The translations under genes were made by a program, and so were the position numbers. Shown in pieces: positions 8,367 to 16,314 of a stretch of DNA of 64,000 bases. The notes beneath the pieces are model-generated. The model did not search any database. It was not told the DNA's origin and saw nothing but the letters and a program-made list of their open reading frames with translations. The stretch comes from Methylobacter sp. (lineage in GTDB: Bacteria > Pseudomonadota > Gammaproteobacteria > Methylococcales > Methylomonadaceae), in the NCBI GenBank assembly GCA_028716975.1, contig JAQUOU010000009.1, positions 1-64,000 on the forward strand, read 5' to 3'. How positions within the stretch are numbered: the first letter of the stretch is position 1; each line of letters opens with the position of its first letter.

Positions 8367-9553
8367 TCAGCTACTCTTTGAAACTCTTCAACAAGGATTT
8401 CGACTCTTGTATCCCAGGCGTTCTCCCGCGCATATTGAATTATGCGCGGTCTATCCCACTCGATTTCCAACCCTTTTAACAAAGCCATCAATAAGAGTTC
8501 CGATTGACCAAAAGGAACTACTGTGCCCAAAGCATTATCATTAACGACTTCCTTATTACCGCCTACGTCTGTAGTGATAACAGGCAGGCCGCAAGCCATG
8601 GCTTCCAAAAAGACATTGGCCCAGCCTTCATTAGCGGTAGCTAGCACAAAGACATCAGCTGCCGATAAGGGCGTTTTTAATTTTTCTGACGGGTATGCGC
8701 CCAGAAACCGGACATTTTCTTCAAGCTTTAGCGCTTTAACCTGATTTTCCAAACGCTCTTTTATATTGCCTTCAGGACTATCACCGCCGACAATAAGGTA
8801 AATCAATTGCGGATATTGAGTTACCATTTCCGGCAGCACTTCGATGACCCGATGAAAACCTTTCCTGTCAACTAGCCCGCCTACCGAAACCAATACTTTA
8901 GCATTAGCCGGTATTTCCAATTGGTCTCTCGCAACTTTTTTGTCCAGCGGATAAAACTTGGCTACATCAACGCCATTGCCGATAACCCGGATTTTATCTT
9001 TTTCAGCGCCTAAAGAGACAACATGCTGTTTGAGAGAATCTGCTACTGAAAAAACCCGTTTTGCATTTTTTATTGCGGCCAGCATTCTTTTTTTACGCCC
9101 CTGCATTTTAGTTAAAGGAACTTCCGTGCCGCGTAAAGTAATAGTTACGGGAATTTTTAGCCAATTCCCTAATAAAGTCGCTGCGTAGCCATCGGGATAA
9201 GCAAAATGGGCATCTATGATATTAAATTGTTTTCTGAGTTTACTAAGCGTAGGCAAACTTCCCAGCGCCATAAAGAAACCATCCCATGATTTGAATAGCC
9301 CCGGAATGGATAGAAATCGGGGAAAATAAACCTGTACACCCTCTTGTTCTTCATGTTTATCCGGTTGCGGCCTAAAGTTCGGCTTCCAGTATCGAATGAC
9401 TTCCTGAAAAGGAAACCACGGGACAGGCGATACAACAACAACCGGAATTTCCTGTTTTACGCGAAACATCCTTTCTCTTATAAACACACCGGCATTGGGC
9501 CGTCTTTGACTGGGGAAAAGAGATGAAAAAACCAATAATTTGGGTTCTGCCAT
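8363..9553 (-). CDS. Glycosyltransferase family 4
   Basis: This 396-residue protein has the GT-B fold pattern of GT4 retaining enzymes. The N-terminal domain contains FPSQRRPNAGVFIRERM and DAHFAYPDGYAA. The C-terminal domain has VIGNGVDVAKFYP, VSVGGLVDRKGFH and the donor-binding region EAMACGLPVITTDVGG. It would add a sugar to the lipid-linked repeat unit at the cytoplasmic membrane face. Neighbours within two to four bases on both sides indicate operon expression. Donor and acceptor are not predictable. Confidence 0.9.
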   Translation of the reverse strand: MAEPKLLVFSSLFPSQRRPNAGVFIRERMFRVKQEIPVVVVSPVPWFPFQEVIRYWKPNFRPQPDKHEEQEGVQVYFPRFLSIPGLFKSWDGFFMALGSLPTLSKLRKQFNIIDAHFAYPDGYAATLLGNWLKIPVTITLRGTEVPLTKMQGRKKRMLAAIKNAKRVFSVADSLKQHVVSLGAEKDKIRVIGNGVDVAKFYPLDKKVARDQLEIPANAKVLVSVGGLVDRKGFHRVIEVLPEMVTQYPQLIYLIVGGDSPEGNIKERLENQVKALKLEENVRFLGAYPSEKLKTPLSAADVFVLATANEGWANVFLEAMACGLPVITTDVGGNKEVVNDNALGTVVPFGQSELLLMALLKGLEIEWDRPRIIQYARENAWDTRVEILVEEFQRVAD

Positions 9554-9555
9554 AG

Positions 9556-10458
9556 TCAGGGCTTCTGTGCTTTAAACCAAAAGCTCAAACAACTTAAGTC
9601 TTCATCAGAGAGCTGTTTAAATTGTTTACTTAGAAAGGGCCGCACTTCATCAATGATATCCTTGCTGCAGGTTTCAACGCATTTAATAAACATTACTTTC
9701 AAATGACTATGGTTTAAAATTCTTTTGTATTCATCCAGTCGCCAACGGTTTGGCGTGCCCTTTTCGCTGTACATTAAATTCCATAAAAGCGCCGGCCATG
9801 TCAAAAACTCTAAAATATTTCCCCGGTGTAAACCATGACTTTTTAAGTCCACTTTATTAACAGTAACGCCTCCTTGTTTTAGGGCGTTTCCCATATCATC
9901 AATGGTTGCAGATATGTCGTTTACATGCTCTAACACGGCACGTGAGAAAACAAAGTCGACTTTATCTTTAAATCCTGATAACCCTTTCTTATTCACAACA
10001 TATTGAATATGGTTCTCATTGAATCCGGAATGCGGCTTACCATAGTCATTGAAACATTCGGATGCTCTTTGTCTTTGCGCGAGGGGCAGTAAATTAAGAA
10101 TTGCTTCTATGACTTCGCCATTAAACCTGGAAATAGAGATTAAGGAGAAACGGTCCACGCAATATACTTTTTTTGCTCCCCACGCATAAAGAAGTAAAGC
10201 AACACCTGGAATGTCACCTGGACCGTATTCTAAAATGACGCCGTCATCTATTTTTTCATCGGCATTCAGCATACCTATATATTCAGAAAAGCATAGGTCG
10301 AAATAGTTAGCTGTTTCTTCAGCAGTTTCCTGCCCCATCCCTCTGCCGGTCTCGTTTGTGTATCTGCAATACGAACCAGGGGCGATACGTGCATACTGAT
10401 TAGTTATAAACGCTTTACAAAAACGGTAGGCATCTGCCTTTTTATTAATAGAGAACAT
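9556..10458 (-). CDS. Class I SAM-dependent methyltransferase
   Basis: The 300-residue protein carries the SAM-binding motif I variant LEYGPGDIPG (about residues 72-82) in a Rossmann-like context, then VYCVDRF as motif II and FVFSRAVLEHVNDI further on, typical of Methyltransf_11/25-type enzymes. In an EPS locus it would methylate a sugar or lipid intermediate. The gene lies two bases from the following glycosyltransferase and 89 bases from ugd upstream. Substrate assignment is inference. Confidence 0.75.
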   Translation of the reverse strand: MFSINKKADAYRFCKAFITNQYARIAPGSYCRYTNETGRGMGQETAEETANYFDLCFSEYIGMLNADEKIDDGVILEYGPGDIPGVALLLYAWGAKKVYCVDRFSLISISRFNGEVIEAILNLLPLAQRQRASECFNDYGKPHSGFNENHIQYVVNKKGLSGFKDKVDFVFSRAVLEHVNDISATIDDMGNALKQGGVTVNKVDLKSHGLHRGNILEFLTWPALLWNLMYSEKGTPNRWRLDEYKRILNHSHLKVMFIKCVETCSKDIIDEVRPFLSKQFKQLSDEDLSCLSFWFKAQKP

Positions 10459-10547
10459 AGGCGCCTTTTCTTCAAAATAAAAACTAGAAAGTAGTTGCTG
10501 AATAACCGTTATTCCTGAAAATATTTTTTTCTGAATGCAGCATCCCT

Positions 10548-11876
10548 TTAGCTTCGTCCAATCCCATAGTAAGTAATGCCTTGTTTTCTAAGCAATTCAG
10601 GTTTGTACAAATTTCTTCCATCAAAAATTACCGCATCTTTTAAAGTATTTTTAATAAACTCAAAGTCCGGACTCCAGAAGTTTTTCCATTCAGTCACCAC
10701 AATTAAGGCATTGGCGCCACGCAGGGCATCTTCCGCGGTTTCTACTAAAGTTAATCCAGGCTTGTTTCCATAAATCCTTTTTGCTTCGTCCATAGCTTCC
10801 GGGTCAAATGCTCTAATTGCCGCGCCGGCATCAATCAATGCCTCAAGTATGACCCGGCTGGGGGCTTCCCTCATATCATCCGTTTTGGGTTTAAATGCCA
10901 ACCCCCAAAGTGCAAACGTCTTTCCCTGTAAGCCGCCATTACCTTTGTAATGCTGAACCACCTTATTAATTAACACCTGTTTTTGCCTGTCATTGACATT
11001 TTCCACGGCGCTCAGCAATTCCGCTTTATATCCCACTTGCTTTGCAGTTCTTTCCAATGCTTTCACATCCTTGGGGAAACAAGATCCGCCGTAGCCGCAA
11101 CCCGGATAGATGAATGAATAACCAATGCGCGAATCAGAACCTATGCCGTTTCGAACGTGTTCAATATCAGCACCTAAAAGTTCGGCCAGATTAGCTAATT
11201 CATTCATAAAACTGATTTTTGTGGCTAACATGGCATTAGCGGCATATTTGGTTAATTCGGCCGAACGAATGTCCATGGTAATGACACGTTCATGGCTACG
11301 ATTAAATGGCGCATAGAGTGCTTTTAATAATTCGGCTGTTCTGGGATTATCGGTACCTACAATAATCCTGTCAGGTTTCATAAAGTCCGTAATTGCCGCG
11401 CCTTCCTTTAAAAATTCGGGATTGGAAACCACATCAAATTCAATTTCCACGCCGCGCTCTTTCTGGACTTGAAGCATAACCTCTTTGACTTTATCGGCTG
11501 TGCCAACGGGTACTGTCGATTTATCAACCACAATGCGATAACTATCCATATTTTCAGCAATCGATTTAGCCACGGCTAAAACATATTGCAAATCGGCCGC
11601 GCCATCTTCATCAGGAGGCGTACCCACCGCTATAAACTGGAAAATCCCGTGATTAACGGCTTCCTGTATATCGGTTGTAAATTTTATCCGGCCTGCCTGC
11701 TGATTTTCGCTAACTAATGCTTCCAGCCCCGGCTCAAATATAGGAATAATGCCTTTCTTCAGGTTGTCGATTTTTTTTTGATCAACATCGACACAAACCA
11801 CTTCATTACCAACATCTGCTAAACAAACCCCCGTAACTAACCCCACATAGCCTGAACCAAATACAGTTACTTTCAT
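10548..11876 (-). CDS. ugd: UDP-glucose 6-dehydrogenase
   Basis: The 442-residue enzyme oxidises UDP-glucose to UDP-glucuronate with two NAD+, supplying acidic sugars for the polysaccharide. The N-terminal NAD-binding site is GSGYVG (residues 7-12). [18 protein letters not shown] and the catalytic [12 protein letters not shown] with Cys266 are intact. The C-terminal domain has [15 protein letters not shown]. Length and motifs match full-length Ugd. It follows the Daro_2409-type glycosyltransferase by 24 bases and belongs to the same transcriptional direction. Confidence 0.95.
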   Translation of the reverse strand: MKVTVFGSGYVGLVTGVCLADVGNEVVCVDVDQKKIDNLKKGIIPIFEPGLEALVSENQQAGRIKFTTDIQEAVNHGIFQFIAVGTPPDEDGAADLQYVLAVAKSIAENMDSYRIVVDKSTVPVGTADKVKEVMLQVQKERGVEIEFDVVSNPEFLKEGAAITDFMKPDRIIVGTDNPRTAELLKALYAPFNRSHERVITMDIRSAELTKYAANAMLATKISFMNELANLAELLGADIEHVRNGIGSDSRIGYSFIYPGCGYGGSCFPKDVKALERTAKQVGYKAELLSAVENVNDRQKQVLINKVVQHYKGNGGLQGKTFALWGLAFKPKTDDMREAPSRVILEALIDAGAAIRAFDPEAMDEAKRIYGNKPGLTLVETAEDALRGANALIVVTEWKNFWSPDFEFIKNTLKDAVIFDGRNLYKPELLRKQGITYYGIGRS

Positions 11877-11900
11877 TTTTGCTTCCTAAAGTCTAATAAT

Positions 11901-13133
11901 TCATTGATTTGAAACCTGTTTAATTAACGGCATCTGAGTTAATTGAGAATATATCATTTTATAATTACCCACGCTTTTAGCCCAATTTCTTTCCTGCTCT
12001 ACAAATAAACGTCCCGCTATCCGTAGCTTTTCCCAGTGCTGGGGCTGATCTAATAAATCAAGAACAGTTGCTGCTAAAGCATCTACATCATTTGCTTTAA
12101 ACAAATACCCATTGCTTTGATGCTTAATTAATTCTTTATGTCCGCCAACATCGGAGGCAATTACCAGCCGCCCTTGAGCCATAGCTTCCAAAGGTTTTAA
12201 TGGAGTTACTAACTCAGTCAAGCGCATGGGCAACCGGGGATATACAAAAATATCGACCTGGTTATAATAATCTTGTACATGATCATGAGATACACGACCC
12301 GTAAAAATGACTTGTTTCTCTAACCCTAATTCGCTTGTTTTTTGTTTAATTAACGCTTCTTGCGGGCCGCCGCCTACGAGCAGCAATCTGGTTTCCGGCT
12401 GTTTTTCCAGTACCTTGGGCAATGCCTCCAACAATAATGGCAGGCCTTCGTAAGCATAAAAAGAACCAATAAAACCAAGGATGATTTTGTTCTGTAACCC
12501 CAGTTGTGTTCGTAATTCCTGATCAGGCTCTACGCCATAAGTAAATCGGTCTATATCAACCGCATTAGGGATGACAGTGATTTTTTCTGCAGCAATCCCT
12601 CGCTTGACAATATCAAAACGCAATCCTTCACATATCGTTGTTATCGCATCGGCTTGTCTGAATACATAAGTTTCCAGGCCTTTGGTTATGTGATAACGTA
12701 AACTGCCCTCACGTGTGGTTCCGTGATCTACAGCTGCATCTTCCCAAAAAGCGCGACATTCATAAACTAAGGGAATTTTGTGTTTCCTGGCCGCTTTCAA
12801 TGCAGCTAAACCATTTAATGCAGGAGAATGGGCATGAAGTATATCGGGCTTTATTTCCGGAATAATTTCATCCAGCCGCTTGGCCAGTGATTTCACAATA
12901 GCCCATTGATCAAGAACCGGTAGCTTTGCAAAAAAACCTGCCGGCACTTCTGAACGATAAAAAGTATAGCCATCCACCTCATCCAGCGGAGCGGTTGCAA
13001 CTTTATGCTTGGCGGAGGTGACGTGAAAAGTTTCCCAGCCCAGTTTACGCTGTTGTTCTAAAATGGCTTTGGTGCGAAAAGTATAACCGCTATGCAGAGG
13101 TATGGAATGGTCGAGAATGTGGAGAATTTTCAT
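11901..13133 (-). CDS. Exosortase-A-associated glycosyltransferase, Daro_2409 family
   Basis: The protein opens MKILHILDHSIPLHSGYTFRT, the hallmark start of the XrtA-linked GT4 family TIGR04063. The ATG at 13133 is therefore preferred; an in-frame extension to 13283 would overlap the upstream gene and adds no conserved sequence. The resulting 410 residues have VIPNAVDIDRF and LEAMAQGRLVIASDVGG, the GT4 donor site. It adds a sugar during EPS repeat assembly. The gene follows the nucleotidyltransferase gene by 65 bases. Confidence 0.88.
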   Translation of the reverse strand: MKILHILDHSIPLHSGYTFRTKAILEQQRKLGWETFHVTSAKHKVATAPLDEVDGYTFYRSEVPAGFFAKLPVLDQWAIVKSLAKRLDEIIPEIKPDILHAHSPALNGLAALKAARKHKIPLVYECRAFWEDAAVDHGTTREGSLRYHITKGLETYVFRQADAITTICEGLRFDIVKRGIAAEKITVIPNAVDIDRFTYGVEPDQELRTQLGLQNKIILGFIGSFYAYEGLPLLLEALPKVLEKQPETRLLLVGGGPQEALIKQKTSELGLEKQVIFTGRVSHDHVQDYYNQVDIFVYPRLPMRLTELVTPLKPLEAMAQGRLVIASDVGGHKELIKHQSNGYLFKANDVDALAATVLDLLDQPQHWEKLRIAGRLFVEQERNWAKSVGNYKMIYSQLTQMPLIKQVSNQ

Positions 13134-13198
13134 GCCGGCATAACTAATTGAGATTATTGTTAAAATTTGCTTGAGCAAGTATAGCTTGCCTGATGAGA

Positions 13199-14287
13199 TT
13201 AATGCTGTTCTTTTCCAAGGGCTCGTCTGAATCCCTTCCGTAATAAATGCGGAATCATCAAATGAAGGGGCATCTTCAGCCAATGCGACCTAACAAATAG
13301 CAACCAGCGCGCCAAGCCTGTCCAGTTGTTATTACAGCTTTCATGATCGGGCATTAAAGCTCTTAAAAATAGCGCGTCCATTAATGTTTGTTTTATTATA
13401 TTCGGCATAGCTTCTTGCGAAACCTTAAGCACTTTTTCCGGTACCGGCGTTTGCAGTATCCGGCAGGTATATCGCAACGCATAGTATAAGGGGATTTGTT
13501 GATTGAGTTCCTCGGCGCGTTGCTGTAATTTCGCCCAGAAATTTTCTTCTGCTGAAAACTCTTTAAGCAATAAATCCAAATCCGATAAATCCCGAAATCC
13601 GGACTTTAATTCGCCCTCATGAAATAAATGCGTAGCGCTATGCAGGACTCTGTCTTCAGGAGCTAAAACCCAAATATTTTTATCAGGAATTTTGACAATA
13701 TTAGCTAATAATTTATTGGCATCGGGGCAGAAATCAGCGGTTCTGGGTAGGATGTTATGATGCACATCAATGGATGTTTGCCGTTTTAAATGCCTCAACG
13801 GAGGAATTTCATGCATCCATTGCCGATAATATTTTTGGTTGTAAGGATCAATAGTATTCGTCATCCATCCCGCCTTTATCAATGCGGCTTCCACCTCAAG
13901 CAATTTATCTTCCGGCACAATAATATCAACGTCCGAAAATATCCGGCCTTTGGCAGCGTTATTTTCGGCAATAAAGTATGCCGACCCTTTGAGTAAAACC
14001 AAGGGTATGTTGATCGATTTTAACGCTTCCTGGATGCAAATTATTTCCCATTTTAAAGAAATATAAAAACGATCCGCATAAGTTTGTGCGGATTTAATAT
14101 GGTTGTGCGGCTGTGCGGGAATTTGATTTAATATTCCAACTGAATCAAGTAAATAACCAAGCGTTGCCAGTACGTTGGCACTACGCGCCTGTCTAATTAA
14201 CAAATCCCATTGGCGTAAATTTAAATTAAGCGCTAGCCGGGGGGTTATGAAAACCATGCATAGGCTCGGTAACCGAGGAAGTTTCAA
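13199..14287 (-). CDS. Nucleotidyltransferase family protein (NTP_transf_5) of the HPr-rel-A type module
   Basis: The 362-residue protein has the minimal nucleotidyltransferase signature: VLLKGSAYFIA (about residues 95-105) followed by FSDVDIIVPEDKL (about 117-129) with the metal-binding Asp pair, then HLKRQTSIDVHHNI. This matches the uncharacterised NTP_transf_5 family found beside HprK-related kinases and in some lasso-peptide clusters. It overlaps the kinase gene by four bases. Transfer of a nucleotide to a peptide, protein or sugar is possible; the substrate is unknown. The C-terminal 150 residues are helical with no domain I recognise. Confidence 0.8.
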   Translation of the reverse strand: MKLPRLPSLCMVFITPRLALNLNLRQWDLLIRQARSANVLATLGYLLDSVGILNQIPAQPHNHIKSAQTYADRFYISLKWEIICIQEALKSINIPLVLLKGSAYFIAENNAAKGRIFSDVDIIVPEDKLLEVEAALIKAGWMTNTIDPYNQKYYRQWMHEIPPLRHLKRQTSIDVHHNILPRTADFCPDANKLLANIVKIPDKNIWVLAPEDRVLHSATHLFHEGELKSGFRDLSDLDLLLKEFSAEENFWAKLQQRAEELNQQIPLYYALRYTCRILQTPVPEKVLKVSQEAMPNIIKQTLMDALFLRALMPDHESCNNNWTGLARWLLFVRSHWLKMPLHLMIPHLLRKGFRRALGKEQH

Positions 14288-15189
14288 TGGGCTAATTCCG
14301 CAAATAACGCAACGGCTTCTTCAAGGCAACTATAATTGAATTCATAACAGTCGCTGGCATCAATCAAATCACTTACGCTTTTAAAGCCTTGAACACCCAG
14401 GATATTATAATTAAAACAGTTTTCAGCAATCTTTAATAATGCTCGACTTTTGCTCAAAGGTATGAGATCAGTGTTTGAGTTTTCCAGATATTTAGGAAAA
14501 ATCAGCTTGGCAGGTTTCGCGGGAACTTCACCCAGGTCAACACTTTCGTCAGATGGACGCACATGGCCTACCGCACCTTTCGCGGTATCTTTAACCACTG
14601 GCCCCATAATTATATTTGATGAGAAGTTGCGGATAACGTCAAGAGATCGATTTTTTAGACTGATGGGTCTCGGTACAGGATAAACCAAGCCATCCGCGAC
14701 TGAAAGCAGCGTCATTTCATCGGAAAGCAACCGCCAGCCACTACAAGCAAGCGCCGCGCATAGCGTACTTTTACCACTGCCGGGTGTACCCGGAAATATA
14801 AATGCCTGACTATTCCGTTCCACTACGGCGGCGTGAATAACCAGATAATGATGAGAATGGTTGGCTATACACCAGTTTAAACCCCATTCAAACATGGCCG
14901 ATGCCTGCTTATAAGGCAGAGGTTTAAAGGGAACATAGCCGTCGAATGAAAAATTGACCTGAGCGCGAAAATAACGGCGCACTTTAGAGGGGGATGCTAA
15001 CGAAGTATAAAAATCAATAAATGCCTCATCGTCGACTACTTCGAAAGCACCGTAAAGGCATAACAAATGGTCAGCGACCTCTGGAATAGGAGAAGATAAG
15101 CAAACATTAAATCCGCCTATTTTTAATCTAAGTCTTTTTCTATTCAGTGAATGAATTACTTCTTTTCTTGAAAGTGTAGCAAGCTTCAC
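14284..15189 (-). CDS. HprK-related kinase A
   Basis: The 301-residue protein resembles the C-terminal kinase domain of HPr kinase/phosphorylase. HAAVVERN precedes the P-loop GTPGSGKST at residues 134-142. LLSDEMTLLS around 156-158 gives the acidic motif expected after it. No HPr or PTS gene is in the window, so HPr is an unlikely target. TIGR04352-type kinases of this kind occur with a PqqD-like partner, as here. HprK homologues in paeninodin-type lasso clusters phosphorylate a peptide serine. Four-base overlaps on both sides show translational coupling. Confidence 0.85.
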   Translation of the reverse strand: MKLATLSRKEVIHSLNRKRLRLKIGGFNVCLSSPIPEVADHLLCLYGAFEVVDDEAFIDFYTSLASPSKVRRYFRAQVNFSFDGYVPFKPLPYKQASAMFEWGLNWCIANHSHHYLVIHAAVVERNSQAFIFPGTPGSGKSTLCAALACSGWRLLSDEMTLLSVADGLVYPVPRPISLKNRSLDVIRNFSSNIIMGPVVKDTAKGAVGHVRPSDESVDLGEVPAKPAKLIFPKYLENSNTDLIPLSKSRALLKIAENCFNYNILGVQGFKSVSDLIDASDCYEFNYSCLEEAVALFAELAH

Positions 15190-15485
15190 GCAGGGCTATT
15201 TTCCATCACATCCAATAAGCCTAGTTTTTGATATTGCAAAATCAGGTTATCCAAAAAATCTTCTATATCGAAACCGGTTTCCAATTCAAAAACGCTATGT
15301 ATAGTTTGTAGCAATTGTGTTCGAGTAGCTGATTTTTCTGAAATTAGTTTAAAGATTTCTGCGCCCATGCCTTCGACCAAGTGCGTTTCTCCAGTAAACT
15401 GATTGTAAATAACGCACTCATCATCCCAAAAGCGGCAACGGATTACAGCAGCCTTTGGCAATCCAATCACACTATTTTCAAGCAT
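15186..15485 (-). CDS. PqqD-like peptide chaperone of the HPr-rel-A type
   Basis: This 99-residue protein has the PqqD fold pattern: strand-rich AAVIRCRFWDDECVIYNQFTGETHLVEG (about residues 12-39), then helices that include AEIFKLISE. PqqD-family proteins bind leader peptides and present them to modifying enzymes. In the HPr-rel-A arrangement (TIGR04353) the protein sits beside the HprK-like kinase, as here with a four-base overlap. It lies 19 bases downstream of the Tat-signal protein gene, which makes that product the obvious candidate client (inference). Confidence 0.8.
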   Translation of the reverse strand: MLENSVIGLPKAAVIRCRFWDDECVIYNQFTGETHLVEGMGAEIFKLISEKSATRTQLLQTIHSVFELETGFDIEDFLDNLILQYQKLGLLDVMENSPA

Positions 15486-15504
15486 AAGTTTTATGAATTT
15501 TAGT

Positions 15505-16083
15505 TTAAGAATTCATTGTGCTTATTAAAAAATTCAGTACAGCAGAATCATTTGTAGAATTATTGGGGGGTACGCCAAGTGTTTTCTTTTGTAACTGACG
15601 AACTTGAGCAGCCGTATATAAATAGTTGGAACCTGGCGTACTCGCATTCAAGAGAGCCGCAACTAAATAGGCATTTAATGTAGTAGGACTACTGCATACT
15701 AGTTCCCGCATACGGGGATTTGTACTTAAGGCATTTGCACCAAAAGCAATTGAGTCATTAAACCGTGTACCTCCGTTATAGGCACTGCAGTTTGTAGCTG
15801 ACGAATTATTGCCATATACAAAATTTGCTGCCGTCCAGGCAGTCTTATTGGCTGGGTTTCTCCAATAGACGGGGTTTTGCCCTAAAGCGCAACTGCCCGT
15901 GCCGGTATGAGACTGGTTGCCCGACATTATTTCGGATAGACACAAGGCGCCAAATACTGAGGGGCTTGATAACGATAAAACTACCGGGGCGGCTATGCCG
16001 GCACTCTTAATAAAGCGGCGTCTTTTATCCACGGCCGCTTGTTCTTTTGTATTACTTTTATTTTTTATTTCTTGATTGCTCAT
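15505..16083 (-). CDS. Tat-signal protein, candidate substrate of the HprK/PqqD module
   Basis: This 192-residue protein is not a family I can name. Residues 21-48 hold a twin-arginine-type signal (KRRRFIKSAG, then AAPVVLSLSSPSVFGA) with likely cleavage near FGA. The mature part begins LCLSEIMSGNQSHTGTGSC and contains QNPVYWRNPANKTAWTAA, several Cys, many Asn/Ser, and ends in Ser. It is the first gene of the four-gene unit with PqqD, kinase and nucleotidyltransferase. Order and spacing suggest it is the protein the module acts on. A conflict remains: Tat export implies folding and transit, so any modification would have to occur in the cytoplasm first. Confidence 0.6.
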   Translation of the reverse strand: MSNQEIKNKSNTKEQAAVDKRRRFIKSAGIAAPVVLSLSSPSVFGALCLSEIMSGNQSHTGTGSCALGQNPVYWRNPANKTAWTAANFVYGNNSSATNCSAYNGGTRFNDSIAFGANALSTNPRMRELVCSSPTTLNAYLVAALLNASTPGSNYLYTAAQVRQLQKKTLGVPPNNSTNDSAVLNFLISTMNS

Positions 16084-16314
16084 AATCGCTCACCTGGAAA
16101 ATTGATAAATTCAAAAAAACTGCCCTATTCGGAGACCTAAAACAGCATAGTGGAAACAGAAATAAAGCAAAGGGGAGTCGCATAATTTCAGCAGTATTAC
16201 TCAGGAACAAAAATCAGCCGTGCAGACTCTAGTAAAGAAAGTGATGTCTGGATATTGTACTTTATTGCACTGCATTGCCACAATAAAATCCGCTATTTAA
16301 AATTATAGAAGCAT
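16084..16314. other. Intergenic region inside the EPS locus, probable promoter
   Basis: At 231 bases this is the longest gap within the locus and lies just upstream of the Tat-signal protein gene. It is AT-rich and likely holds that gene's promoter. A minus-strand TGGCA...TGCAA pair at about 16264-16280 resembles a sigma-54 site, but the spacing is one base short. No terminator was seen after the amidotransferase gene. Confidence 0.35.

Noticed and set aside
11901-13283. Longer start of the Daro_2409-type glycosyltransferase at 13283
   Set aside because: The extra 50 codons overlap the nucleotidyltransferase gene, and the family start motif lies at 13133.
16264-16281. Sigma-54-like promoter (TGGCA ... 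TGCAA on the minus strand) upstream of the Tat-signal gene
   Set aside because: The spacing between the GG and GC elements is one base shorter than the consensus, and the distance to the start is about 180 bases. Not called as a promoter.
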